A stretch of DNA of 64,000 bases from Virgibacillus dokdonensis (GCF_900166595.1 NZ_LT745763.1:4128018-4192017); one strand, 5' to 3'. Shown: positions 8,487 to 20,741, counted from the first letter of the stretch. Made by a program: numbers and translations. The notes: generated from the sequence alone by a model not told the origin.

Positions 8487-8837
8487 TTAAATTTCTTGAT
8501 ACAAGCCAATCCTATTTCCGTATGGGTCTTCAAAAGAACACCAAGCAGCTGGGACACCTTCTCTGGTGTTAACACTTTCTATCTCTATGTTTAAAACTTC
8601 CACAAGCCTTCTTCTTTCATTTTCAATGTCTTCTACACCTAACCTCAATGGACCATTCCCATTTGTTGGTTCACCTTTAGCAACCTGAAGCCACGTGTTA
8701 GGAACAATCTCCCACTCTGCAAAGTCCCCGTGTGGTATGAAGTCAGGTTTCCTGTTAAAAAGCTTTTCATACCACTTTATCCCCTTTTCATAATCAGTAA
8801 TTCTCACTTGAAATGTTACACCGGTATTCTTCTCCAT
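8487..8837 (-). CDS. VOC-fold (glyoxalase-like) protein
   Basis: A 116-residue protein of the vicinal oxygen chelate superfamily, with TFQVRITDYEKGIKWYEKLF at the N-terminus and FEDPYGNRIGLYQE at the C-terminus (an Asp-Pro-Tyr/Gly-Asn turn followed by a potential Glu ligand). A run of seven G upstream serves as ribosome binding site; ATG at 8837 is 8 bp from it and is preferred to the ATG at 8843, which is only 2 bp away. It shares fold but little sequence with the VOC protein at 7923, so it is not a recent duplicate. Function unknown. Confidence 0.82.
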   Translation of the reverse strand: MEKNTGVTFQVRITDYEKGIKWYEKLFNRKPDFIPHGDFAEWEIVPNTWLQVAKGEPTNGNGPLRLGVEDIENERRRLVEVLNIEIESVNTREGVPAAWCSFEDPYGNRIGLYQEI

Positions 8838-8924
8838 TGACATTACCCCCCATTAAAGTAAACTGCTGCTCTTTTGTACAAAAATAAAATCAGATATAAT
8901 ACTACTTCGACAACCTCAGAAGCT

Positions 8925-8975
8925 TCTGCTTATACAACAAAATGGCCCGTTTGTTGCACTATCCCAATCCATCTT
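8925..8975. repeat. GCGCCC-family repeat fragment (ACAACAAAATGGCCC)
   Basis: CTTATACAACAAAATGGCCC here matches CTTGTTCAACAAAATGGCCC of the 7771 copy. It lies in the 319 bp spacer between the second VOC gene and the rpsI terminator, which otherwise shows nothing except a TGTATGTTACGTGTATGCTACGTGTG direct repeat near 9047-9072. Confidence 0.4.
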
Positions 8976-9107
8976 ATCAATGTAATTGTATCAAACCTAA
9001 TTTCAAAACCACAGTTTCTTTTTCTCTAAATTATTTGTCTGCTACTTGTATGTTACGTGTATGCTACGTGTGAATTTCCCCCTGTTTTTAAAGCACCGCA
9101 TATACAG

Positions 9108-9140
9108 TAAAATCCCCCAACCATAGGTGGTTGAGGGATT
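9108..9140 (-). terminator. Terminator of rplM-rpsI
   Basis: On the minus strand AATCCCTCAACCACC pairs with GGTTGGGGGATT and is followed by TTTT. Begins 17 bp after the rpsI stop codon. Confidence 0.85.
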
Positions 9141-9156
9141 TGCAAGTGTTGATTTA

Positions 9157-9549
9157 TTAACGTTTTGAGAACTGTGGTGCACGACGTGCTTTTTTAAGAC
9201 CGTATTTATAACGTTCTTTCATACGAGCATCACGAGTTAGGTAACCCTCTGATTTTAGAGCGCTACGGTACTCAGGATCAGCTTCTAGCAATGCACGTGC
9301 AACTCCGTGACGGATAGCTCCTGCTTGACCAGTGAAGCCGCCACCATGAACGTTGACAATAATGTCATATGTTCCTTGTGTTTCTGTTGCTACAAGTGGT
9401 TGGTTTAAAATTAACAACTGTGTTTCATATGGGAAATAATCAGCTGCATTACGACCGTTAATTGTAATGTTGCCTGTACCAGGTACTAAACGTACGCGCG
9501 CAGTTGATTTTTTACGACGACCTGTGCCATAGTATTGTACTTGTGCCAA
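9157..9549 (-). CDS. rpsI: 30S ribosomal protein S9
   Basis: 130 residues, the usual length. S9 has a globular RNA-binding domain and a long C-terminal tail that reaches the P-site tRNA; the tail here ends in the expected PQFSKR with its terminal Lys-Arg. N-terminal [14 protein letters not shown] is diagnostic. It is the second gene of the rplM-rpsI operon, 20 bp after rplM, with an AAAGGAGG ribosome binding site. Confidence 0.98.
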   Translation of the reverse strand: MAQVQYYGTGRRKKSTARVRLVPGTGNITINGRNAADYFPYETQLLILNQPLVATETQGTYDIIVNVHGGGFTGQAGAIRHGVARALLEADPEYRSALKSEGYLTRDARMKERYKYGLKKARRAPQFSKR

Positions 9550-9569
9550 AATGATTTACCTCCTTTTAA

Positions 9570-10007
9570 TTACCCACGAAGCTCATAAACTTCTGGTTTT
9601 TGTGCTTGATGATTGTGTTCAGCGCCTCTGAATACATGAAGCTTCTTAGCCATTCTGCGACCTAAAGGACCGTTTGGAAGCATTCCTTTAACTGCCATCT
9701 CTAGCATACGCTCAGGATATTTTGTACGCATTTCCTCTGCATTACGTTCTTTTAAACCACCAGGGTGGTTTGTATGACGGTAGTATTTTTTATCTGTTAG
9801 TTTATTACCAGTTAATTCAATTTTCTCTGCGTTAATGATGATGACATGGTCACCTGTATCTGCATGTGGCGTGTAAGTTGGTTTATGCTTTCCACGAAGG
9901 ATCGCAGCAACTTCACTTGCTAAACGACCTAATCGTTTGCCTTCTGCATCAACAACTAGCCATTTGCGTTCGATATTATTTTCATTTGCCATGAAAGTTG
10001 TGCGCAT
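9570..10007 (-). CDS. rplM: 50S ribosomal protein L13
   Basis: 145 residues, same length and same MRTT start as the B. subtilis protein. L13 is an early-assembly 23S rRNA-binding protein. Diagnostic segments are [20 protein letters not shown] and the C-terminal [10 protein letters not shown]. It is preceded by its own promoter and a structured leader that probably binds L13 itself, and is cotranscribed with rpsI. Confidence 0.98.
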   Translation of the reverse strand: MRTTFMANENNIERKWLVVDAEGKRLGRLASEVAAILRGKHKPTYTPHADTGDHVIIINAEKIELTGNKLTDKKYYRHTNHPGGLKERNAEEMRTKYPERMLEMAVKGMLPNGPLGRRMAKKLHVFRGAEHNHQAQKPEVYELRG

Positions 10008-10024
10008 GTGTCTTTCCCTCCAAA

Positions 10025-10115
10025 ATAATTAAATTCAAATTTCTATTCGTTCGTCTATTTCAACATAATTAGTTTCCGGGGCTAATCATGGTTTAGAAAT
10101 AAAATGCCATTAATC
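10025..10115 (-). ncRNA. L13 leader (autoregulatory 5' UTR of rplM-rpsI)
   Basis: Downstream of the rplM promoter the transcript contains CATGATTAG (pairing with CTAATTATG) around a CCCCGGAAA internal loop at about 10064-10091, with flanking AT-rich pairing. This matches my memory of the Firmicutes L13 leader family (RF00555). Covariance-model confirmation was not possible here. The remaining spacer 10146-10336 towards truA holds no gene and no convincing terminator. Confidence 0.6.
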
Positions 10116-10145
10116 ATAATACACCAAATATCACTATTATGTCAA
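10116..10145 (-). promoter_or_regulatory. Promoter of rplM-rpsI
   Basis: TTGACA (10145-10140), 18 bp spacer, TATTAT (10121-10116), a near-consensus sigma-A promoter. Confidence 0.8.
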
Positions 10146-10336
10146 GGTTTATTCCTCTTCAACTTTACGAGATCGCCTTTTTTCACCCATAGAGCAAAGA
10201 ATGCTTTAATATAGGCTCTTTACCATGTCCCACCCAAATGCGCACCACCCTATTTATTCCGTTTGGATTAGTAGTTACACTCTTCCAAATGGTTTGTGTT
10301 GCCGCAAATCACTACCCTTATCACTTGCAAGAATAA

Positions 10337-11077
10337 TTAGTATTTCACACGACACAAATAGAGGCCTTGTGCGGGCACTGTTTCTCCTACTGCACGTCTA
10401 TCCCTTTTTGACAGTAAAACAGCTATATCAGACGCTTCTCGCCTTCCTTGACCTATGTCTAATATTACACCAACGATGATGCGCACCATATTATATAAAA
10501 ATCCGCTGCCGCGAAAAATAAATTCGATTTCGGCGCCTCTTTTTTCACAGGTTACTTGATAAAGCGTACGCTGTTTGCTCCCTCTTGTTGTTGCTTTAGC
10601 AGAGGAAAAGGTTGTAAAATCATGCGTTCCTTCCAAATAACGGCATGCTACTTGCATGGAAGCAACGTCTAATGCATACGGGAAAAAATAAGCATAATGG
10701 CGTCTAAATACATCCGGTTCCTTTGCATGATAAACATAATAACGATATTCCTTCTCTACTACATCATACCTAGCGTGGAACGTATTAGGAACCACTTCTA
10801 CCTGCTTAACATAAATGTCATCAGGGAGCAAGGTGTTTAATGCTTGCTTCCAATTGTACATAGGGATGTTGTATGGAGAATCAAAGTGAATCGTCTGTCC
10901 TTTCGCATGAACGCCTGTATCGGTTCTCCCTGAAGGATGAATGCGTACAGGTTCACCTTTATGCATTTTTTGTAATGCTTTTTCTAGTATTCCTTGTACG
11001 GTTCTTTTTCCAGGTTGGATTTGAAAGCCCGAGAAATGAGAGCCGTCATATTGAAGTGTACATTTTAGTCGTTCCAT
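10337..11077 (-). CDS. truA: tRNA pseudouridine(38-40) synthase TruA
   Basis: 246 residues. TruA isomerises uridines 38-40 in the anticodon stem-loop of many tRNAs. The catalytic aspartate is D53 in the HPSGRTDTGVHA motif. The N-terminal YDGSHFSGFQIQP and the C-terminal GSGFLYNMVRIIVG motifs are characteristic. It is the last gene of the ecfA1-ecfA2-ecfT-truA cluster, 19 bp after ecfT, the usual order in Bacillaceae. Confidence 0.97.
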   Translation of the reverse strand: MERLKCTLQYDGSHFSGFQIQPGKRTVQGILEKALQKMHKGEPVRIHPSGRTDTGVHAKGQTIHFDSPYNIPMYNWKQALNTLLPDDIYVKQVEVVPNTFHARYDVVEKEYRYYVYHAKEPDVFRRHYAYFFPYALDVASMQVACRYLEGTHDFTTFSSAKATTRGSKQRTLYQVTCEKRGAEIEFIFRGSGFLYNMVRIIVGVILDIGQGRREASDIAVLLSKRDRRAVGETVPAQGLYLCRVKY

Positions 11078-11096
11078 GTTTTTGCAGCCTTTCTAT

Positions 11097-11894
11097 CTAG
11101 TTCCTTGTAAAAAATAGTCCTAAGATGACGAATATAAATAAAATGTATATTCCTACGTCTAGCTTCGTAAATTTTAATTCTCGTAACTTGGTACGACCTT
11201 CGCCACCTTGATAGCCTCTCGCTTCCATCGCCATAGCTAGCTCTTCTGCTCGTTTGAAAGCACTGACGAATAAGGGAACGAGCAATGGCACGACGGCTTG
11301 TATGCGATCTTTGAGCTTCCCTGTTCGAAAGTCAACGCCACGTGACGCTTGCGCTTTTGAGATTTTATCTGTTTCTTGTAACAACGTTGGAATGAAACGG
11401 AGTGATATCGACATCATTAACGCCAATTCATGAACCGGAAATTTCACTTTTTTTAATGGTTGCAACATGCTTTCAATCGCATCCGTTATTTCTATCGGTG
11501 TTGTTGTCAATGTTAGTAGCGACGTGACTAAAATAAGTAGAAAGAATCGCATGGAAATAGCAAAACCTTGAATTAACCCACCAGAGTATACTTGAAAGGT
11601 AAAAATCTCGAATACGACATCACCTTCTTTTGTAATAATTACATGGAGTAGAAAGGTAAAAATAATTAAAAACCATACAGGCATTAAACCCTTTAAAACA
11701 AATCGTAATGGTACACGAGATGTTATCATACTTAAAAGTGCGAAAACAGTTAATATTGTATAGCTCCACACATTGTTCGCTAAAAAGACGACAAACACAA
11801 AGATAAATATAATTGTAATCTTCGTTCGTGGGTCTAATCGGTGAACAACGGAGTTCCCTGGTACGTACTGACCAATAACCATGGCATTATTCAT
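11097..11894 (-). CDS. ecfT: ECF transporter transmembrane component EcfT
   Basis: 265 residues. EcfT is the shared membrane scaffold that couples the two ATPases to interchangeable vitamin-binding S components. Five to six hydrophobic helices lie in the first 120 and last 25 residues; the two signature coupling motifs are ASRGVDFR (about residue 184) and [10 protein letters not shown] (about residue 223). ATG at 11894 follows AAAGGAGGG and overlaps the end of ecfA2 by 8 bp, indicating translational coupling. Confidence 0.96.
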   Translation of the reverse strand: MNNAMVIGQYVPGNSVVHRLDPRTKITIIFIFVFVVFLANNVWSYTILTVFALLSMITSRVPLRFVLKGLMPVWFLIIFTFLLHVIITKEGDVVFEIFTFQVYSGGLIQGFAISMRFFLLILVTSLLTLTTTPIEITDAIESMLQPLKKVKFPVHELALMMSISLRFIPTLLQETDKISKAQASRGVDFRTGKLKDRIQAVVPLLVPLFVSAFKRAEELAMAMEARGYQGGEGRTKLRELKFTKLDVGIYILFIFVILGLFFTRN

Positions 11895-12759
11895 GGCTTT
11901 TCCCTCCTTTAAGCACGGCGGTAATAGCAGTTGCTAATTCGCGCTCAGACTGCTTCGTAAAAGGGAGTTTGGTGTGAAATTTTTCATTCCAACGATTAAT
12001 AAAGGCTACCATTTCGGGAACATCCAGTTGAACTTGTTGCAATGCTTCCTTTTGCACAAACACTTCCTCTGGTTTCCCTTCCATATATTTACTACCTTTA
12101 TTTAAAATAATGACATGATCCGCATACGTAACGGCATCCTCCATGCTATGTGTGACGAGTATCGTTGTAAGCTGTTCAGACCGATGGCGTTCATAAAACA
12201 TCTCCATCATTTCTTTTTGCCCTCTTGGATCAAGTCCTGCAGTCGGTTCATCTAAGACAAGGACGTTTGGTTTTGTAGCTAAAACACCAGCAATAGCGAC
12301 CCTGCGCATTTGCCCACCACTTAAATCAAAGGGGGAGCGCTCTACATAATCTGCTGATAAACCAACAGCTTGTAATGCTTCTGTCACTCGCCGTTGTATT
12401 TCGCTATCCCCAACACCAAAATTTTTAGGTCCAAAGCTAATATCCTTCGCAACCGTCTCTTCAAATAGTTGATGCTCCGGATATTGAAATACGACACCGA
12501 CCTTGCTTCTTAGCTGTTTCATATGTTTCGGCTTTTTTTCTGCCGTGAGCTCAAAGTCTCCTATCTTTACTTTTCCTGCTGTCGGCTGAACAAGACCATT
12601 TAAATGCTGAATTAAAGTTGATTTCCCTGAACCCGTATGACCTACAATGGCTACAAATGTTCCAGAAGGGATATGAAAGCTTAATTGGTCAATCGCTTTA
12701 TGAGCAAATGGGGAGTGCTGTTGATAGATATAGCTTACGTTCTCGAATGTAATGTCCAT
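11887..12759 (-). CDS. ecfA2: ECF transporter ATPase EcfA2
   Basis: 290-residue ABC ATPase that powers uptake of vitamins and metals with EcfA1 and EcfT. Walker A is GHTGSGKST (about residues 40-48), the signature is LSGGQMRR, and Walker B is [13 protein letters not shown] followed by a switch histidine in VTHSMED. The ATG sits 4 bp after GGAGG and overlaps ecfA1 by 25 bp. Generic energising module; specificity depends on S components encoded elsewhere. Confidence 0.97.
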   Translation of the reverse strand: MDITFENVSYIYQQHSPFAHKAIDQLSFHIPSGTFVAIVGHTGSGKSTLIQHLNGLVQPTAGKVKIGDFELTAEKKPKHMKQLRSKVGVVFQYPEHQLFEETVAKDISFGPKNFGVGDSEIQRRVTEALQAVGLSADYVERSPFDLSGGQMRRVAIAGVLATKPNVLVLDEPTAGLDPRGQKEMMEMFYERHRSEQLTTILVTHSMEDAVTYADHVIILNKGSKYMEGKPEEVFVQKEALQQVQLDVPEMVAFINRWNEKFHTKLPFTKQSERELATAITAVLKGGKSHE

Positions 12760-13580
12760 AGTTCCTCCAACAGTTCTTCATGATTTAATGGTTCTTTTGT
12801 GATGGGAATGCCCGTCTGTTTTAAAGCTTTTGCTAAGGAAGCAATAAACGGAACATCTAATCCAATTGCAAGTAGATCATCTTGCTTAGAAAAAAGCTCT
12901 CTCGGATGAGACTCGTCCCAAACTTGACCTTCATTCATTACAATAACCCGATCTGCTTGGACAATTTCTTGCAGGTCGTGTGTAATTGTTAGTAAGGATA
13001 CATCCTTATTTGCTTGCAAATGAGCGACGGTTTGCATAATATCTCTTCTTCCTCTTGGGTCTAACATCGCTGTTGCTTCATCTAAAATAAGCACTTTGGG
13101 AGATACAGCTAGCACGCTTGCAATAGCTATACGTTGCTTTTGTCCACCAGATAGACGATGAGGCTCCGTTAAGCGATAATCCACCATGCCAACTGCATGT
13201 AACACATCATCAAGTCGCTGTAGCATTTCCTCTCTTGGAAAACCTCTATTCTCCATGCCAAATGCAACATCGTCTTGTACCGTTGTACCTACAAATTGAT
13301 TATCTGGATTTTGAAACACCATGCCGACATCTTTACGTACATCCCAAATGGTATCTTCCTGCACTTTTTTCCCAGCTACATAAATTTCCCCTTCTTGCGG
13401 AAATAAAAGTCCATTCATTAATTTAGCTATGGTAGATTTCCCCGAACCATTATGACCAATAATGGCAACCCATTCTTCGCGATCGATCTCAAAGCTACAG
13501 TTTTTCAGTACCCATGGCTGCTCTGCTCCATATCGAAATGATACATTTCTAAACTCTACCAATTTTTCATTGCTACTCAT
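12735..13580 (-). CDS. ecfA1: ECF transporter ATPase EcfA1
   Basis: 281-residue ABC ATPase, partner of EcfA2. Walker A is GHNGSGKST (about residues 42-50), the signature LSGGQKQR, and Walker [13 protein letters not shown], where the DEATAMLDP form is typical of EcfA1. A switch histidine appears in ITHDLQE. It is preceded by a GAGGAGG ribosome binding site and separated from rplQ by 213 bp containing a terminator and a copy of the dispersed hairpin repeat, so it is probably transcribed independently of the ribosomal genes. Confidence 0.97.
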   Translation of the reverse strand: MSSNEKLVEFRNVSFRYGAEQPWVLKNCSFEIDREEWVAIIGHNGSGKSTIAKLMNGLLFPQEGEIYVAGKKVQEDTIWDVRKDVGMVFQNPDNQFVGTTVQDDVAFGMENRGFPREEMLQRLDDVLHAVGMVDYRLTEPHRLSGGQKQRIAIASVLAVSPKVLILDEATAMLDPRGRRDIMQTVAHLQANKDVSLLTITHDLQEIVQADRVIVMNEGQVWDESHPRELFSKQDDLLAIGLDVPFIASLAKALKQTGIPITKEPLNHEELLEELWTLHSRT

Positions 13581-13638
13581 CTAAACTCCTCCTCTTGCCA
13601 AAAAGGGTACTTGTTACAAAACGCAAATTATAGTATTA

Positions 13639-13733
13639 GAAAAACTTGGCTTGTCGCCGCATCTTATGGTGGAAGCCGTTGGTTTGCTGATACTATAATC
13701 CTAGAAACTTTATACTTTCCTATAGACAAAAAA
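13639..13733. repeat. Dispersed hairpin repeat, copy A (rplQ-ecfA1 spacer)
   Basis: Plus-strand pattern: GAAAAACTTGGCTTGTCGCC, TTATGGTGGAAGCCG, TGATACTATAA and TATACTTTCCTATAGA. The same ordered blocks recur at 37761, 45289, 55056, 58205, 58521 and 63563. Read on the transcribed minus strand it ends GGC-GACAA-GCC then AAGTTTTTC, terminator-like. Confidence 0.75.
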
Positions 13734-13777
13734 AGGGCTTGGATGTACCTCGTAGAAGAGATTCAGTCCTGCCCTTG
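13728..13777 (-). terminator. Terminator after rplQ, end of the alpha operon
   Basis: On the minus strand AAGGGC (13776-13771) pairs with GCCCTT (13738-13733), with inner GGA/TCC and CTC/GAG pairs, followed by a run of seven T. It starts 17 bp after rplQ. Confidence 0.8.
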
Positions 13778-13792
13778 TCGCCTGTGGTTACA

Positions 13793-14146
13793 TTAAACTA
13801 GTTCAATGATTGCCATTTTCGCACCATCACCTTGACGAGCGCCCAGTTTAAGAACACGTGTGTACCCACCTTGACGGTCTTCGTAACGCGGAGCCACATC
13901 ATTGAAAAGCTTCTGAATAACGTTTTGATCTTCATTAGCTTCTTGATTATATAGAAATGAGGCTGCTTGACGGCGTGCGTGCAGATCCCCACGTTTGCCT
14001 AATGTAATCATTTTATCAACAACGGATTTTAACTCCTTCGCTTTGGCTTCTGTTGTTTCAATCCGCTCATGAATAATTAAATCAGAAGCAAGATTACGAA
14101 GTAGCGCCATGCGTTGATCCGATGTACGACCTAATTTTCTAGCCAT
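13793..14146 (-). CDS. rplQ: 50S ribosomal protein L17
   Basis: 117 residues; L17 sits near the peptide exit tunnel. The N-terminal [23 protein letters not shown] is diagnostic, and the protein ends [14 protein letters not shown]. It is the last gene of the rpsJ-to-rplQ run, 259 bp after rpoA; that spacer shows no clear promoter. Confidence 0.98.
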   Translation of the reverse strand: MARKLGRTSDQRMALLRNLASDLIIHERIETTEAKAKELKSVVDKMITLGKRGDLHARRQAASFLYNQEANEDQNVIQKLFNDVAPRYEDRQGGYTRVLKLGARQGDGAKMAIIELV

Positions 14147-14405
14147 GGACTATCCCTCCCTTTCTTTGATGACTTTTAAAAACTTCCATTCAAACGACCT
14201 TGTATACTCACATTAGGTCTACCTTGTTTTATCTTTTCCTACGCACATCCTCTACTCTTCGTAAAAAAGCGATGACAGATCCTTTTCCAAAACGCAAAAA
14301 AGTGATGCAACGAACGAAAGCAAACTAAAAATACTGAATGGAGTAATTCGTATATGCAAGCACTATTTATCCGTGTGCCGTAATTTTCTAATGATGTCTA
14401 TATGA

Positions 14406-15350
14406 TTAGTCATCGTCTCGCAAGCCAAGACCTAAATCGTTAAGCTTCACTTTTACTTCTTCTAACGACTTACGTCCAAGATTGCGTACCTTCATCATAT
14501 CTTCTTCAGATTTATTTGCTAGTTCTTGTACGGTGTTAATCCCAGCACGCTTTAGACAGTTATAGGACCTGACAGAAAGATCAAGTTCTTCAATCGTCAT
14601 TTCCATCACTTTTTCTTTTTGGTCTTCTTCCTTCTCGACCATCACTTCAGCGTTTTTCGCTTCATCTGTTAAACCTACAAAAATATTAAGATGCTCTGTA
14701 AAGACTTTCGCACCTAAAGAAACAGCTTCTTCTGGACGAATACTGCCATCTGTACGTACATCTAATGTTAATTTATCAAAGTTAGCTACTTGACCAACAC
14801 GTGTATTCTCTACTTGGTAGGTTACACGTGATACTGGAGTAAAAATGGAGTCAACTGGAATTATCCCGATTGGCTGATCATCACGTTTGTTTGCTTCAGC
14901 AGGTCGATACCCACGTCCACGTTCTGCAGTAATTTTCATATACAAGCTGCCTTTGTTATTCAATGTAGCAATTAACAAATCCGGATTTAGGACCTCTACA
15001 TCACTATCATAGGTTAGATCTGCAGCCGTAACTTTTCCTTCTCCCTGCACATCAATCTCCAATGTCTTTTCTTCATCTGAGTAGATTTTTAGCGCTAATT
15101 TTTTCAAGTTCAAAATAATTGTTGTTACATCTTCAACAACACCATCAATCGTTGAAAATTCATGTAGCGCTCCATCAATTTGAACTGAAGTCACAGCAGC
15201 ACCTGGAAGTGAGGATAGTAGGATACGACGCAAGGAGTTTCCTAGAGTGGTACCATATCCACGTTCAAGCGGTTCGACTACGAATTTTCCAAATGTAGCA
15301 TCATCGCTGATTTCTACCGTCTCAATTTTTGGTTTTTCAATTTCGATCAT
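14406..15350 (-). CDS. rpoA: RNA polymerase alpha subunit
   Basis: 314 residues. The N-terminal domain (about 1-230) dimerises and nucleates assembly of beta and beta'; the C-terminal domain (about 245-314) contacts UP elements and activators. Hallmarks are [24 protein letters not shown] near residue 30 and the CTD motif [14 protein letters not shown] with [11 protein letters not shown]. It lies between rpsK and rplQ as in all Bacilli. A perfect 9 bp hairpin precedes its ribosome binding site. Confidence 0.99.
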   Translation of the reverse strand: MIEIEKPKIETVEISDDATFGKFVVEPLERGYGTTLGNSLRRILLSSLPGAAVTSVQIDGALHEFSTIDGVVEDVTTIILNLKKLALKIYSDEEKTLEIDVQGEGKVTAADLTYDSDVEVLNPDLLIATLNNKGSLYMKITAERGRGYRPAEANKRDDQPIGIIPVDSIFTPVSRVTYQVENTRVGQVANFDKLTLDVRTDGSIRPEEAVSLGAKVFTEHLNIFVGLTDEAKNAEVMVEKEEDQKEKVMEMTIEELDLSVRSYNCLKRAGINTVQELANKSEEDMMKVRNLGRKSLEEVKVKLNDLGLGLRDDD

Positions 15351-15383
15351 TTCATAAAACCCTCCTTTAAAACGTCGAAACCC

Positions 15384-15405
15384 CGGTTAGACAGCGGTCT
15401 AACCG
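15384..15405 (-). promoter_or_regulatory. Perfect hairpin just upstream of rpoA
   Basis: CGGTTAGAC at 15384-15392 pairs exactly with GTCTAACCG at 15397-15405 around a 4-base loop. On the transcript it is followed by GGGGTTTCG and the rpoA ribosome binding site, so it could be a weak attenuator or an mRNA processing or protection element. The rest of the 212 bp rpsK-rpoA spacer shows nothing else. Confidence 0.55.
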
Positions 15406-15562
15406 AAATTCCTCAAAAATGCAGTTGGCGTTTCTGCACTACTTGTAAATCTTTCGTACGTTCTTGTCTTCTGGAAGCTCTATTCCTAAAGGAAAACCAA
15501 CCTTTAGACTTTTAGCTATCATAACCCATTATAGACAGGGTGACAAATTATATACGGTATAA

Positions 15563-15952
15563 TTATACACGACGACGTTTTGGTGGGCGGCAACCGTTAT
15601 GTGGTACTGGCGTTACATCACGAATAGCTGTAACTTCCAAACCTGCTGCCTGAAGAGAACGAATAGCTGCTTCACGGCCGGCTCCTGGTCCTTTAACGGT
15701 TACTTCAAGAGTTTTCATACCATGGTCAATTGCAGATTTAGCAGCAGTTTCAGCTGCCATTTGGGCAGCAAATGGAGTAGATTTCTTTGAACCTTTAAAG
15801 CCCAATGCACCAGCAGAACTCCATCCAAGAACATTTCCTTGCGTATCTGTAATCGTAACGATGGTGTTATTAAATGTTGAACGGATATGGGATATACCTG
15901 ACTCAATATTTTTTTTCACACGACGTTTACGTGCGCTTGACTTTTGTGCCAT
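15563..15952 (-). CDS. rpsK: 30S ribosomal protein S11
   Basis: 129 residues; S11 is on the platform next to the E-site codon-anticodon helix. [15 protein letters not shown] and the C-terminal [16 protein letters not shown] are diagnostic. Lies 23 bp after rpsM. Confidence 0.98.
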   Translation of the reverse strand: MAQKSSARKRRVKKNIESGISHIRSTFNNTIVTITDTQGNVLGWSSAGALGFKGSKKSTPFAAQMAAETAAKSAIDHGMKTLEVTVKGPGAGREAAIRSLQAAGLEVTAIRDVTPVPHNGCRPPKRRRV

Positions 15953-15975
15953 TACCTTTTAACCTCCTTTAACAT

Positions 15976-16341
15976 TTATTTTTTCTTTCCAGCGATCGCG
16001 CGACGCGGCCCTTTACGAGTACGTGAATTATTTTTTGTTTTTTGTCCACGAAGAGGAAGTCCACGACGATGGCGGATTCCGCGATATGAGCCGATCTCGA
16101 TAAGACGTTTAATATTTAGAGATACTTCACGACGAAGGTCTCCTTCAATGGTATACTCGTCTGTAGCTTTACGAATTCTTCCTAATTCGTCCTCAGTAAG
16201 GTCGCGTACACGAGTGTCTTCAGAAACGCCTGCTTCTTTAAGGATTTTTTGAGCAGTAGTTTTTCCAATACCGTAAATATACGTTAGGGAAATGACTACG
16301 CGTTTATCACGTGGGACATCAATACCTGCAATACGTGCCAT
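15976..16341 (-). CDS. rpsM: 30S ribosomal protein S13
   Basis: 121 residues; S13 is in the head of the 30S subunit, contacts the P-site tRNA and forms bridges to the 50[27 protein letters not shown] and the basic C-terminus ending [11 protein letters not shown] are diagnostic. Between rpmJ and rpsK. Confidence 0.98.
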   Translation of the reverse strand: MARIAGIDVPRDKRVVISLTYIYGIGKTTAQKILKEAGVSEDTRVRDLTEDELGRIRKATDEYTIEGDLRREVSLNIKRLIEIGSYRGIRHRRGLPLRGQKTKNNSRTRKGPRRAIAGKKK

Positions 16342-16364
16342 AAAGCTTTAACACCTCCTGTTTG

Positions 16365-16505
<141 letters not shown>

Positions 16506-16509
16506 TCAC

Positions 16510-16728
16510 TTATTTATAACGGTACGTAATACGTCCTCTAGTTAAATCATACGGAGAAAGTTCAACCGTTACTTTGTCGCCAGGAAGAATGCGAATAAAG
16601 TGCATACGAATTTTCCCGGATACGTGGGCTAATACAGTATGACCGTTTTCCAATTCGACTTTAAACATCGCATTCGGCAATGTTTCGGTTACGGTTCCTT
16701 CCACTTCAATTACATCGTCTTTCGCCAT
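16510..16728 (-). CDS. infA: Translation initiation factor IF-1
   Basis: 72 residues, one S1-like OB fold. It occupies the A site of the 30S during initiation. [19 protein letters not shown] and the C-terminal [12 protein letters not shown] are diagnostic. Overlaps the end of the upstream KOW-domain gene by 23 bp, suggesting coupled translation. Confidence 0.98.
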   Translation of the reverse strand: MAKDDVIEVEGTVTETLPNAMFKVELENGHTVLAHVSGKIRMHFIRILPGDKVTVELSPYDLTRGRITYRYK

Positions 16729-17041
16729 CGTGTTGATCTCCCTTCTTCAAATCAGTCACAACTTCATTGATAAATTTCGCTATGGCAAATCGCAGTTTAC
16801 CATTTGTGACACGACCAGTTTCTAGAAGGCTGTTTTGGACTTCTGGAGAAATATAATCCATTAACTCGATATGATGAAGATTCTTTTTCTTTGGTCGATC
16901 ATATTTACGTTTTTCCCCATCTGCAAGCAAGACATACTTATCATCGACAGATTTAATAACGACTGCATATTGACCCGCTTCACGACCTTGCATAATTCGA
17001 ACAACTTGACCTATCCGCGGTATCGAATCATCTTCGTTCAA
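16706..17041 (-). CDS. KOW-domain RNA-binding protein (YbzG-like)
   Basis: A 111-residue protein with an N-terminal KOW motif ([25 protein letters not shown]), as in ribosomal L14e/L27e-like proteins, followed by a basic segment ([11 protein letters not shown]) and a helical tail. In B. subtilis the gene at this place between map and infA is ybzG. The start is TTG: GAAGGTGATC, nearly full anti-Shine-Dalgarno complementarity, precedes two adjacent TTG codons (17044 and 17041), and the second has the better spacing. Role in translation is inferred; no function is established to my knowledge. Here map is absent upstream. Confidence 0.8.
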   Translation of the reverse strand: MNEDDSIPRIGQVVRIMQGREAGQYAVVIKSVDDKYVLLADGEKRKYDRPKKKNLHHIELMDYISPEVQNSLLETGRVTNGKLRFAIAKFINEVVTDLKKGDQHDGERRCN

Positions 17042-17217
17042 CAACGATCACCTTCACTTAGGCTATAGTTTATATAAGTGCCTGTTTATTGAAAAGAATT
17101 ACTCACTTTTATATCCTGTGTCACCTTATTATCTATATAGAAATATGCCGCACTGTACTTCACGACTTATTATAACTTTTCATTACTAGAAATGCACTTC
17201 ATACAATTCTAAGGCTA

Positions 17218-19183
<1,966 letters not shown>

Positions 19184-19184
<1 letters not shown>

Positions 19185-19624
19185 TAAATCACCTCTGTTT
19201 GACCGCCCGCTGCCTCGATTGCTTCTTTAGCGGAAGCAGAGAACTTGTGAGCTTTTACTGTTAGTTTTTTCTCGATCGAGCCGTTGCCAAGTACTTTAAT
19301 ACCTGCTTTCAACTTGCTAACTACGCCTTCTTCCAGTAATAGCTCAGGTGTTATTTCTGTGCCTTCTTCAAACCGATTTAACGTTTCTACATTTACAATA
19401 GCAAACTCTTTACGATGAATGTTTGTAAACCCACGTTTTGGCAAGCGTTGGAATAGTGGTAACTGACCACCTTCAAACCCTGGACGAGTACCGCCACCAG
19501 AGCGCGCTTTTTGACCTTTATGTCCACGTCCTGATGTTTTCCCGTTGCCAGATGACATTCCACGACCTACACGATTACGGTTTTTACGTGTACCTTCTGC
19601 AGCCTTCAATTCATGAAGTTTCAT
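19184..19624 (-). CDS. rplO: 50S ribosomal protein L15
   Basis: 146 residues; binds 23S rRNA late in 50S assembly. The Gly/Arg/Lys-rich N-terminus ([22 protein letters not shown]) and [18 protein letters not shown] are diagnostic. Confidence 0.98.
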
Positions 19625-19655
19625 GCGAGCACCTCCTCTTACGCTTATTTCTTAT

Positions 19656-19838
19656 TTAAACCTCTTTAACCGTTAGTAAATGAGATACTTTATTGACCAT
19701 GCCGCGAAGAGCTGGAGTATCTTCATGAACAACCGATTGACGAATTTTCTTTAATCCCAATGCTTGAACAGTTTTTCTTTGAACTTCTGTTCCACCAATA
19801 ACACTGCGCGTGAGGGTTATTTCTAGTTTTTTAGACAT
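19656..19838 (-). CDS. rpmD: 50S ribosomal protein L30
   Basis: 60 residues, the usual size. [25 protein letters not shown] is diagnostic. Between rpsE and rplO. Confidence 0.97.
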   Translation of the reverse strand: MSKKLEITLTRSVIGGTEVQRKTVQALGLKKIRQSVVHEDTPALRGMVNKVSHLLTVKEV

Positions 19839-19851
19839 AACAGTTCCCTCC

Positions 19852-20355
19852 TTATCCTAACAGTTCTTCTACAGACTTTCCACGTAGTTTTGCTACATCT
19901 TCTGCGCGCTTTAAGTTTGTTAAACCATTGATTGTTGCACGAATCATATTAATCGGCGTATTAGAACCTAATGATTTTGTTAGTATATCACCAACACCAG
20001 CAAGCTCTAAAATCGCACGTACTGGACCACCAGAGATAACTCCTGTACCTTCCGTAGCTGGTTTCAACAATACATTACCTGAGCCAAATCGACCATGAAT
20101 TGCATGTGGGATGGTAGTTCCAACAATAGGTACTGTAATTAAATTTTTCTTCGCATCATCTACTGCTTTTTTAATTGCTTCTGGTACTTCTTGTGCTTTT
20201 CCTGTACCAAAACCTACATGACCATTCTTGTCTCCGACAACAACTAGAGCTGCAAAGCGGAAATTACGACCACCTTTAACAACTTTTGCAACACGGTTTA
20301 CCGCAACAACACGTTCTTCAAGATCTAATTTGTTCGGATCAATGTTTTTATTCAT
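19852..20355 (-). CDS. rpsE: 30S ribosomal protein S5
   Basis: 167 residues; S5 shapes the mRNA entry pore and affects decoding accuracy. An N-terminal dsRBD-like domain ([21 protein letters not shown]) and [18 protein letters not shown] are diagnostic. Wild-type residues fill the loop tied to spectinomycin response (RVAKVVKGG), with no obvious deletion. Confidence 0.98.
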   Translation of the reverse strand: MNKNIDPNKLDLEERVVAVNRVAKVVKGGRNFRFAALVVVGDKNGHVGFGTGKAQEVPEAIKKAVDDAKKNLITVPIVGTTIPHAIHGRFGSGNVLLKPATEGTGVISGGPVRAILELAGVGDILTKSLGSNTPINMIRATINGLTNLKRAEDVAKLRGKSVEELLG

Positions 20356-20375
20356 GTATGTCCCTCCTTTATCGT

Positions 20376-20741
20376 TTAAAATTCAAGACCTGCTTCTCTT
20401 GCAGCCTCTGCTAAAGCTTTCACACGTCCATGATAAAGGTAGCCACCGCGGTCAAAGACAACCGATTTGTAACCTTTATCCTGAGCACGTTTAGCTATTG
20501 CTTCTCCGACTTGTCTTGCTGCTTCTACATTACCAGTTGCACCTGTTAAGTTCAACTCGTTATCTTTTGTAGAGGCACTAACCACTGTGTTTCCACTTGT
20601 ATCATCAATAAGCTGTACATAGATGTGTTTATTTGAACGGTAGACGTTTAGACGAGGACGCTGTGCTGTTCCGTGAACGGTTTTACGTACACGAGCGTGC
20701 CTTCTCTTACGCACCATATTTTTATCAGGTTTTGTAATCAC
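20376..20741 (-). CDS. rplR: 50S ribosomal protein L18
   Basis: 121 residues; 5S rRNA-binding protein of the central protuberance. [20 protein letters not shown] and [24 protein letters not shown] are diagnostic. GTG start after AGGAGTG. Confidence 0.98.
   Translation of the reverse strand: MITKPDKNMVRKRRHARVRKTVHGTAQRPRLNVYRSNKHIYVQLIDDTSGNTVVSASTKDNELNLTGATGNVEAARQVGEAIAKRAQDKGYKSVVFDRGGYLYHGRVKALAEAAREAGLEF

Noticed and set aside
9047..9072. Possible short direct repeat TGTTACGTGTATGCTACGTGTG as a CRISPR-like unit
   Set aside because: Only two short adjacent copies, no spacers, no cas genes.
10225..10479. 84-codon plus-strand frame upstream of truA
   Set aside because: Overlaps truA antisense; no ribosome binding site and no recognisable protein.
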